This document shows, in pieces, positions 1 to 5,818 of a stretch of 8,900 bases of DNA (within the stretch, counting starts at the first letter, position 1; each line of letters starts with the position of its first letter). Position numbers and translations under genes: made by a program. The stretch lies in the NCBI GenBank assembly GCA_002405405.1, contig DHLT01000005.1, positions 1-8,900 on the forward strand. Reading direction: 5' to 3'. This stretch comes from Ignavibacteria bacterium UBA4661 (GTDB lineage: Bacteria; Bacteroidota; Ignavibacteria; Kapaibacteriales; UBA4661). The notes under the pieces are model-generated. The model ran no database searches. It had not been told where the DNA came from and saw nothing but the letters and a program-made list of their open reading frames with translations.

Positions 1-138
1 CAATTCTTTTCCATAGGGAGAATAGCAACCGGATTGCGTTTTTTTTACATCGATCCTGATTATCACGCATGGATAGCTTTCGTTGATAATCCGCAAAAGC
101 TCATTATTCCAGAACTCTTTTTTGGCTTTGTTTTTTAG
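1..138 (+). CDS. 3' end of an unidentified gene, possibly an outer-membrane/membrane protein
   Basis: Reading frame 1 is open from the first base of the window for 45 codons and ends at TAG (136-138). The visible C-terminus is rich in aromatic and hydrophobic residues (for example GLRFFYIDPDYHAWIAF and a final ELFFGFVF). A terminal Phe after alternating aromatic residues is typical of the last strand of outer-membrane beta-barrels, but 45 residues are too few to name a family. The next gene starts after a single base (TAG-T-ATG), which is what an operon with coupled translation looks like and which argues that this tail is real. The frame contains a run of eight T (39-46). The gene begins outside the window. 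Confidence 0.55.
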   Translation, partial: QFFSIGRIATGLRFFYIDPDYHAWIAFVDNPQKLIIPELFFGFVF

Positions 139-139
139 T

Positions 140-1402
140 ATGAATCATCTTGTTCGTTATTGGTTGTACATCATGCTGAGTGTTGGTAGTTGTTCTTTGG
201 TGGGGTGCACGCAGCCGGCTACACCGATTGCTTTACCTGATTTTGAAAGCGGTGGCATACTTACATTGCTAAGTGCTGATCCATTACCTGATTCTCTTCT
301 CAAAAAATTTGAGGGCGTATATTCTGTTGTTCTGGGTAAACAGATTTTGGGCGATTTTGTTGTGAGTAAACAAACACCCGGATATCTTTCTTTTTTTAAT
401 GGTGTTGATGCTTACATCATTCTACGAGCCGGTGTAATTGATTCAGCTATTGTCTTTGAGGGTGCAGGGCGATTGGCATTCAGTGATTCTACTCGACTTA
501 TTCGACTTATACTTCCCGCAGAGAAAGGAGGGCGTGAGATTCTCAGAGGTAGAGCAAGTGTTACTCCTGCAATACTCTTGCAAAGTCCTGATGATGCCAC
601 GCAACCATTAGAATTTCGGTTTGCGAGACCATTAGTCGATACAACACAAAACTTTATGATTTTTTCTCATCATGGAGGCAGAAATGAAGATCGACCGCCA
701 TATTCCGAAAATAGTTTGAATTCCATTCGCTTTGCAGAACGTTTTGGTGCGAATGGCTACGAAATGGATATACGCCTCACGAAAGACAATATCCCAATTT
801 TATATCATGACGAAACATTAAATACGCGATTAGTCAATGGTGAATATGCTGTTGGTCCGGTTGCAAACTATACGCTCTCTCAATTACGTTCTGTCGCAAC
901 TCTCCGTGATGGTCAGCAAATACCAACGCTTGCTGAAGCCCTAGACGTCGCTGTCCGAAGGACTTCCTTAAGTTACATTTGGATTGATATGAAATTAGCA
1001 ACTGCAGTACCCTATGTCATCCCAATTATACAAACCTACAGTAATCGTGCACTACAGTTAGGGCGAAACATCACTATTATGATGGGCTTGCCTGAGGCAG
1101 ATATTGCCGATGCGTATCAGCAACATCCCCAAGCAAAATCAATTAAGACCATGTGTGAACTTGAAGAAAGTGATGTGCTACGCCTTGGATCTGCTATTTG
1201 GGCACCACGTTGGACACTCGGTACGCAAAGTAGGGAGATTATCGCTAATAATTTTGCCCAGAAAGGAATTAAAACAGTGTATTGGACAGTTGATGAGAAA
1301 GATATAATGCTAAAATTCCTTCAAGATAGAACATGTAATGGATTGAATACCAATCGTCCGTATTTGTTGTACTACATGTATCATATCAATCGACGAAATT
1401 AA
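140..1402 (+). CDS. Lipoprotein with glycerophosphodiester phosphodiesterase (GDPD) domain
   Basis: The predicted 420-residue envelope enzyme would hydrolyse glycerophosphodiesters to glycerol 3-phosphate and an alcohol. ATG at 140 is preferred over TTG at 83: it follows the upstream stop by one base and begins a lipoprotein signal peptide (hydrophobic residues 8-22, lipobox LVGC at 20-23, lipidated Cys23). Residues about 30-165 form a beta-rich region I do not recognise. The GDPD domain covers about 173-415: His-His-Gly at 177-179 where the family has His-Arg-Gly, SEN at 189-191, the metal-ligand pair in YEMD (Glu208, Asp210), YHD (His223-Asp224), IDMK (282-285), WTVDE near 382 and NTNRP near 403. 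These are the family landmarks in the right order. The odd point is the Arg-to-His change in the first motif, which may alter phosphate binding. No clear Shine-Dalgarno is seen, and translational coupling to the upstream gene is likely. Confidence 0.88.
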   Translation: MNHLVRYWLYIMLSVGSCSLVGCTQPATPIALPDFESGGILTLLSADPLPDSLLKKFEGVYSVVLGKQILGDFVVSKQTPGYLSFFNGVDAYIILRAGVIDSAIVFEGAGRLAFSDSTRLIRLILPAEKGGREILRGRASVTPAILLQSPDDATQPLEFRFARPLVDTTQNFMIFSHHGGRNEDRPPYSENSLNSIRFAERFGANGYEMDIRLTKDNIPILYHDETLNTRLVNGEYAVGPVANYTLSQLRSVATLRDGQQIPTLAEALDVAVRRTSLSYIWIDMKLATAVPYVIPIIQTYSNRALQLGRNITIMMGLPEADIADAYQQHPQAKSIKTMCELEESDVLRLGSAIWAPRWTLGTQSREIIANNFAQKGIKTVYWTVDEKDIMLKFLQDRTCNGLNTNRPYLLYYMYHINRRN

Positions 1403-1417
1403 GATCGGAAATTATTT

Positions 1418-2152
1418 ATGGTATTTCAGTATTGTATATCTATCGTAATCGTTTGGCTTTGTTTCTGTGGACATGCTATATCCGCTTGTAGGATAGACGC
1501 TTGTGGGCAGGATACATCGGTAATAAAGAATAGTCAGGGATTACCGGAGCAATACCCGGAGCGAACCAATGCGAAAGTCATAAGAAATATAGCGTATACA
1601 GTGAATCAAGACTCTGTGAATAGCGAGAGTAACAAGTATTATGTCATGGTTGACATAGGCCTGGGCTTGACGCAAACAATTTCATCACTTGCTACTCCTT
1701 CCGGAGAGTATACGACGAGCGGATTTAATTCTAATCTACGTCTAACGGGAAGTAATAATCGACTGCTTTCATTCGGTGTCGAGACAGGTTATCAATTTAT
1801 CTCTTCAAACAGCCAACGTTTACGAGTTTTCGGCACACGTGATTCCTCTGATTTTACGGGGCAATTATACGGTATGCCAGTAATGGCGGTACTTGGTATC
1901 AAAGAATATGGGCTTGCGTTACATGTCGGATTCGGATATTATCGTTTGTCATCTCGTGTAACATTTCAAAATGAAACATTTACGAATAGTGAGTGGGACC
2001 AAGCATATTCCGGTAGCTTAGCATATTTGTTCCCTCTAGGGTATCGTATGTATGCAACAATTGAGGGGCGTTTTGTACGATTGGTTGATCGGCAGAAAAG
2101 TCTATATAGCATCAATGCTCATATTGTCTTTCCACTTTTCCGCTTTTTTTGA
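1418..2152 (+). CDS. Probable small outer-membrane beta-barrel protein
   Basis: This is a 244-residue protein of no recognised named family. It starts with a signal peptide: hydrophobic residues 7-20, then ISAC at 21-24, which could be a signal peptidase I site (after Ala23) or a lipobox with Cys24. Residues about 25-70 are polar and probably unstructured. From about 74 to the end there are alternating hydrophobic/polar stretches with aromatic girdle residues and many Gly, as expected of 8 to 10 amphipathic strands (for example 74-88, 115-128, 149-160, 163-176, 196-206, 209-223). The chain ends in LFRFF, and a C-terminal Phe is the usual outer-membrane assembly signal. It lies 15 bases after the GDPD gene, so it is very likely in the same operon. 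A weak GGA at 1407-1409 may serve as ribosome binding site. The barrel call is inferred from pattern, not homology. Confidence 0.7.
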   Translation: MVFQYCISIVIVWLCFCGHAISACRIDACGQDTSVIKNSQGLPEQYPERTNAKVIRNIAYTVNQDSVNSESNKYYVMVDIGLGLTQTISSLATPSGEYTTSGFNSNLRLTGSNNRLLSFGVETGYQFISSNSQRLRVFGTRDSSDFTGQLYGMPVMAVLGIKEYGLALHVGFGYYRLSSRVTFQNETFTNSEWDQAYSGSLAYLFPLGYRMYATIEGRFVRLVDRQKSLYSINAHIVFPLFRFF

Positions 2153-2217
2153 TGAATGAACGAAGAAATTACTTCAAGAAACTTTGTCAAGATGTTTAAA
2201 GAAAAGGTGTTGCCGTC

Positions 2218-3207
2218 ATGAATCGTCGAGTCTTTTTTATATCCGCCTCGGCTATGCTTGCCGGTAGAAAGATGCTTACGGCACAGCATGATGTCATCAG
2301 TAACCTTGTCAAGAGTAATACTGAGGTACAAAGTCATCAATTACATCAGCATCGTCCTCTGTTGGCGATTGTAGGCGATACACAGCGCACAAGTTCGTTA
2401 GAGCATATATTCTTGGGGCGTGAGCAAAATGATGTTGAGCGTGTACTCATTGCTAACGCAATTGCTGAATACATGCCTCGTCATATTCTTCATCTTGGTG
2501 ATTTAGTGTGCTACGGAGAAGAGCAAAAAGATTGGGCATACTATGATAGCGTCATGAAGCCTATACAAGCAACTGGTGCACTTCTGTACGCGACGCCGGG
2601 CAATCATGACTACGGCTTGGTGCGCCGATCAACAAGCTTTTTGAAACGAATGATCAAACACAGCAATAATCCTATACAAACATTTCCTGCTTTGGTCGTC
2701 GTAGAAAATATCGCTTGCATCATTCTTGATTCTAATTTTGACATGCTGAGTACACAAGAGATAGCCTCACAGCATCGGCGCTATGAAGAGTTGATCTCAG
2801 CAGCAGAAAGCAATACAGCGATTGAGCATATTCTGGTCACGGCTCATAATCCTCCATACTCAAATAGTGATCTTGGGGGGAATACAAAGGTCCAGCAGAC
2901 CTTTGTACCGCTTTTTGAGCAGTCACGCAAAGCAAAGCTCTTTCTTTCCGGTCATGTACATTCGTATGAACGTTTTTTACTCCGTGATAAACATTATGTT
3001 GTCAGTGGCGGCGGCGGTGGTCCTCGACGCACTATTCGCACTGATGTCGGCAGACCCTTTCATTCTGATATGTATCGTGATGGTGAAATGAGAGCATTTC
3101 ATTTTATCGTTCTACAAAAGCAAGAAGCGGGTATCATTGCACAAGTAATGATGTTAAATCAGCAAAGCCGGACTTTTCATGTTGGTGATAGTTTTTCATT
3201 GACTTGA
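2218..3207 (+). CDS. Exported calcineurin-like / purple-acid-phosphatase-like metallophosphoesterase
   Basis: This 329-residue binuclear-metal phosphoesterase probably hydrolyses phosphate mono- or diesters in the periplasm; the substrate is unknown. The N-terminus NRRVFFI (residues 2-8) followed by a short hydrophobic stretch resembles a twin-arginine (Tat) signal, which suits an enzyme folded around metals before export. The metallophosphatase motifs appear in order: GDTQ (53-56, Asp54), GD (94-95), GNHD (128-131), TAH (208-210), GHVH (245-248) followed by YER, and a Gly-rich loop (264-268) as in purple acid phosphatases. Motif I is GDxQ rather than the classical DxH, so one metal site may differ. 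The ATG at 2218 has AAAGG at 2203-2207. It lies 65 bases after the beta-barrel gene, probably in the same operon, and pairs functionally with the GDPD lipoprotein. The stop overlaps a promoter for the next gene. Confidence 0.87.
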   Translation: MNRRVFFISASAMLAGRKMLTAQHDVISNLVKSNTEVQSHQLHQHRPLLAIVGDTQRTSSLEHIFLGREQNDVERVLIANAIAEYMPRHILHLGDLVCYGEEQKDWAYYDSVMKPIQATGALLYATPGNHDYGLVRRSTSFLKRMIKHSNNPIQTFPALVVVENIACIILDSNFDMLSTQEIASQHRRYEELISAAESNTAIEHILVTAHNPPYSNSDLGGNTKVQQTFVPLFEQSRKAKLFLSGHVHSYERFLLRDKHYVVSGGGGGPRRTIRTDVGRPFHSDMYRDGEMRAFHFIVLQKQEAGIIAQVMMLNQQSRTFHVGDSFSLT

Positions 3208-3231
3208 GATAGTGCTTGTTTGCTATCTTTG
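3199..3231 (+). promoter_or_regulatory. Bacteroidota-type promoter (TTG ... TAnnTTTG) before the 98-residue gene
   Basis: TATCTTTG at 3224-3231 matches the Bacteroidota primary-sigma -7 consensus TAnnTTTG exactly. Candidate -33 TTG elements lie 17 bases (3204-3206) or 22 bases (3199-3201) upstream, within the spacing reported for this group. A start of transcription near 3238 would give a leader of about 45 bases before the ATG at 3283. The element overlaps the stop codon of the phosphatase gene (3205-3207). It is a sequence match only. Confidence 0.6.
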
Positions 3232-3282
3232 CGGTTAGAATACCTTGACACTGTATTTTCGTCAATATCTTTCAGTGCATCT

Positions 3283-3579
3283 ATGAATATCGTTGAAAAA
3301 ATTCTCAATGCGATTACCAAGCAATATGTCTTCAAGCGTAATGCCTACGATGGTGCGTTTCGTGCGCATCGCAATAATGAACCGATCAAGCCCAACGAAG
3401 TCGTTGAATTTGCAGTTGAAGAAACAGATGGAATTAAGTATGTGGTAGAAGAAATTCTTGCTTCTGACCAAAAAGTAAGGATTCGTCGTATCGCTCCCGA
3501 TGGTACGCGCTACGAGGCATATACGGTGGCTATTGGACAGGTTCGGCATCCGGTGCAGAATTTACCGATTCGCAAATAA
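3283..3579 (+). CDS. 98-residue conserved-looking protein of unknown function
   Basis: I do not recognise this protein. ATG at 3283 is chosen over an in-frame TTG at 3220 because the promoter -7 element (3224-3231) lies downstream of that TTG and the extra residues look non-coding. The product has no signal peptide and no membrane segment. Residues 1-25 form a short amphipathic start followed by a basic patch (KQYVFKRNAYDGAFRAHR). Residues about 38-90 alternate in a way that suggests small beta strands (VVEFAVEE, IKYVVEEIL, KVRIRRI, YEAYTVAIGQV). It is rich in charged residues, so it is probably cytosolic. It has its own promoter upstream and a terminator-like hairpin directly downstream, so it may be transcribed as a single gene or together with truA. 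No Shine-Dalgarno is evident. Confidence 0.7.
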   Translation: MNIVEKILNAITKQYVFKRNAYDGAFRAHRNNEPIKPNEVVEFAVEETDGIKYVVEEILASDQKVRIRRIAPDGTRYEAYTVAIGQVRHPVQNLPIRK

Positions 3580-3593
3580 TTTTTCACCAAAGC

Positions 3594-3640
3594 ATAACAA
3601 CACCGTTCCAATGCAATGCTTGGGCGGTGTTTGTTATTTT
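3594..3640 (+). terminator. Strong hairpin with T tract: terminator or attenuator before truA
   Basis: The left arm ATAACAACACCG (3594-3605) pairs with CGGTGTTTGTTAT (3625-3637), leaving one bulged T. An inner CCAA (3608-3611) / TTGG (3620-3623) pairing extends the stem. The right arm runs into a short T-rich tail ending at 3640. It lies 14 bases after the stop of the 98-residue gene and 16 bases before the truA start, so it fits an intrinsic terminator for the former or an attenuator for the latter. The T tract is short, so termination may be partial. Confidence 0.65.
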
Positions 3641-3645
3641 CAGAC

Positions 3646-3649
3646 GGAG
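3646..3649 (+). promoter_or_regulatory. Ribosome binding site of truA
   Basis: GGAG lies 7 bases before the ATG at 3657. It is the clearest Shine-Dalgarno on a + strand gene here and decides the start: the in-frame GTG at 3627 lies inside the hairpin arm and has no such signal. Confidence 0.6.
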
Positions 3650-3656
3650 TAATCGG

Positions 3657-4433
3657 ATGGCACGATTTAAACTTTTGATTGAGTATGAGGGTACGCGATA
3701 TAGCGGCTGGCAAGTGCAACAAAATGCTCGCACAATTATGGGCGAGATTCTTAAAGCAAGCTATGATGTCTTTCAAACCAATGACATTGAGTTGTATGGC
3801 GCAGGTCGTACGGATGCGGGTGTTCATGCCCTCGGTCAGGTTGCCCATCTTGATGTACAGACCATGCTTGCACCACATGTCGTACAGATGAAAATCAATG
3901 ACAAATTGCCTGCTGATATAAGCATTATTTCTGTTGAAAAAGTTGCAAAATCATTTCATGCGCGCCACTCGGCATTATATCGCTCTTATACCTATATCAT
4001 TTCTCAAAGACGAAGTGCTTTCGGGAAAACGATTACGTGGTGGGTGAAAGATCGACTCAATACGGAAGCAATCGACGAAGCATTACAACTTATGGTGGGG
4101 ATGCATGATTTTCGTTCGTTTACTAATGATGACCCCAAAGAAAAATCCACAAAAGTGCTGATCGAAGATATTAATCTGCATGTCGTTGATAATGTGATCA
4201 TGATTGATATTCATGGGTCACATTTTTTATGGAATCAAGTGCGCCGTATGATCGGGGTTGCTGTTGAAGTGTGTAGAGGCAAGATGACGAAAGCAACAGT
4301 AGAAAGGTTTTTGTCGAGTTACTCTCATGACCCCGCCCAGTTTACAGCGCCACCATCTGGTTTATACTTAGCAAAAATTTGGTATGAAGGGGATGAGAAT
4401 CAGCCTCTGCCACGCTTTTTGAATTTAGTGTAG
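3657..4433 (+). CDS. truA: tRNA pseudouridine(38-40) synthase TruA
   Basis: This cytosolic enzyme isomerises uridines 38, 39 and 40 in the tRNA anticodon stem-loop to pseudouridine. The 258-residue protein is the usual TruA length. It begins with the family pattern ARFKLLIEYEGTRYSGWQ. The catalytic motif GAGRTDAGVHALGQVAH is at 48-64, with Asp53 as the nucleophile. Other conserved points are Tyr108 in the LYRSY segment, HDFRSFT (150-156), FLWNQVRRMIG (190-200) and APPSGLYL (231-238). The start is set by GGAG at 3646-3649. A hairpin ends 16 bases upstream. The gene ends in TAG and converges with the TolC-family gene on the other strand, with an 18-base gap that holds no clear terminator. No anomaly is seen in the protein. 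Confidence 0.97.
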   Translation: MARFKLLIEYEGTRYSGWQVQQNARTIMGEILKASYDVFQTNDIELYGAGRTDAGVHALGQVAHLDVQTMLAPHVVQMKINDKLPADISIISVEKVAKSFHARHSALYRSYTYIISQRRSAFGKTITWWVKDRLNTEAIDEALQLMVGMHDFRSFTNDDPKEKSTKVLIEDINLHVVDNVIMIDIHGSHFLWNQVRRMIGVAVEVCRGKMTKATVERFLSSYSHDPAQFTAPPSGLYLAKIWYEGDENQPLPRFLNLV

Positions 4434-4451
4434 GCTATAATGCAAAGCACT

Positions 4452-5801
4452 TTATTTCAATAATTGACCACTCAATCGCAGTATTTCTGTTTCGCTGATA
4501 CGAGCATTAAGTAATGCCGTGAAATAACGGTTCTCTGCAAAAAAAAGTGTTCGTTGAACATCACGAAATTCAAGTGCACTCAATCCACCGAGCTTATACT
4601 TTTCAAAAGCAATTTTCGCATTCAGTCGTGCTGTAGATAAGCCTTCCGATTCAAATTGTGCCAGCTGAATATTGTTGTCATAATCACGAAGCAGAGTAGC
4701 TACTTGTGCTTCGGTTTGAAGCTTTATCTGTGCAAGGTTGAGTTCGTTTGCACGACGTTGTAATTGAGCTACTTCTACTTGTCGACTAATATTCATGCCT
4801 GCAAAAAGTGGTAGAGACAATTGTAATCCTATGGAGCTAAATTGATTTTGATTCAAACCCACAAGTCCAAAGTTTTGCTGCCCGCGATTAAAGCCAAATG
4901 TACCAATAAGATTGATATCAGGAAGATGTTGCGCACGTGCAATAGCAATATCGTTTTCGGCAATTTCTATTGCCATACGAGCAATTTGCAATGCAGTACT
5001 TTGTTGCTCAATACGTGACCTAATGTCATTAAAAAAAAATCGGGTTGTCGGCATTGTTAATGAATCACTCAATGTGAACTCGATTGTTGCAGGTCTGCCA
5101 ATTAAAACATTGAGTTGATTTTTAGCATTCGCAATAATGATATGTTGCCGAAGTACTGCTGCACTATCGGCATTCATGTCATTGCGTGCTTGCAGGACAT
5201 CAAGATTTGATGCCGCTCCAATGCCGACTTTTGTTTCAGCAAGTCGAAGACGCTCTCGTGAAATAGCGAGGGCATCACGTTGCGAAGCGAGGAGATACTG
5301 TTGTTGGAGAATAGTCGAATAGCTTTGAATGATATTCGCAACAGATAATTCTACAGCATTTTGCAGGGCAGTTGAGGACTGTGCTTGTATTTTTTCCAGA
5401 CGGTCTTTTGCAGAAAACATTGCCAGACCATCAAAGAGTGTCCATGTAAGTTGGATGTTGGAATTAAGCTGATCGCTATGCGCACCGGTAAGTTCTTGAG
5501 AAGAATTATCGCGTAAAAAAACCTGTCGAATATTATTGCTTGCACCTGAGTATGTGGCGTTAAGAGTAACATTGGGCAGCATTCCTGCATTGCCGACAGT
5601 GTTGTTCGCTGTAGCAATATCAACAGCATTCTTGCCGATTTTAATGGCAAAGTTATTTTCTAAACACAGTGTAATTGCTTGTTGAAGCGTGAGTTGTTCT
5701 TGTGCATGAACACGCAGTGGGTGTATGCTCCAACACAAGCTAAGGGTAATCAATAGCACTCGCAATGGGCGTATCAAGGAACATGTCATAAGAGTGTGCA
5801 T
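4452..5801 (-). CDS. TolC-family outer-membrane efflux channel
   Basis: This is the outer-membrane factor of a tripartite efflux pump, forming the exit duct docked to the RND pump through a membrane-fusion protein. ATG at 5801 gives 449 residues, typical for the family. An in-frame TTG at 5816 and an ATG at 5789 are possible alternatives. A signal peptide (hydrophobic core about 15-26) ends at VHA, with cleavage probable before QEQLTLQQAI. That sequence opens the first of two OEP repeats: LQQAITLCLENN with MLPNVTL (near 74-80), and the second at about 272-330 (helical IAENDIAIARAQHLPDINL), followed by the barrel segment LQLSLPLFAG and long coiled helices to the end. The C-terminus LSALEFRDVQRTLFFAENRY is characteristic. 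Its start is 17 bases from the pump stop, so they form one operon. A run of nine T on the coding strand (5031-5039) encodes Phe-Phe-Phe. Confidence 0.92.
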   Translation of the reverse strand: MHTLMTCSLIRPLRVLLITLSLCWSIHPLRVHAQEQLTLQQAITLCLENNFAIKIGKNAVDIATANNTVGNAGMLPNVTLNATYSGASNNIRQVFLRDNSSQELTGAHSDQLNSNIQLTWTLFDGLAMFSAKDRLEKIQAQSSTALQNAVELSVANIIQSYSTILQQQYLLASQRDALAISRERLRLAETKVGIGAASNLDVLQARNDMNADSAAVLRQHIIIANAKNQLNVLIGRPATIEFTLSDSLTMPTTRFFFNDIRSRIEQQSTALQIARMAIEIAENDIAIARAQHLPDINLIGTFGFNRGQQNFGLVGLNQNQFSSIGLQLSLPLFAGMNISRQVEVAQLQRRANELNLAQIKLQTEAQVATLLRDYDNNIQLAQFESEGLSTARLNAKIAFEKYKLGGLSALEFRDVQRTLFFAENRYFTALLNARISETEILRLSGQLLK

Positions 5802-5818
5802 AGGAGGATAAATCAATG

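Noticed and set aside
83..139. TTG start extending the GDPD lipoprotein by 19 residues
   Set aside because: It overlaps the upstream gene's frame and would bury the lipoprotein signal peptide behind a second hydrophobic stretch; ATG 140 fits better.
2179..2186. AAACTTTG as a promoter -7 element before the phosphatase gene
   Set aside because: It misses the leading T of TAnnTTTG and the nearest upstream TTTG is 27 bases away, outside normal spacing.
3220..3282. TTG start extending the 98-residue protein by 21 residues
   Set aside because: It lies upstream of the predicted transcription start and on top of the promoter.
3510..3878. 122-codon open frame on the - strand
   Set aside because: It is antisense to truA and the hairpin; the truA reading is unambiguous.
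4436..4441. TATAAT resembling a sigma-70 -10 box after truA
   Set aside because: No -35 element lies at usable spacing, and the site sits between convergent genes with nothing downstream on the + strand.
4427..4456. Possible terminator in the truA/TolC convergent gap
   Set aside because: Only AGTG/CACT and GC pairs match, with mismatches between them; the stem is too weak to call.
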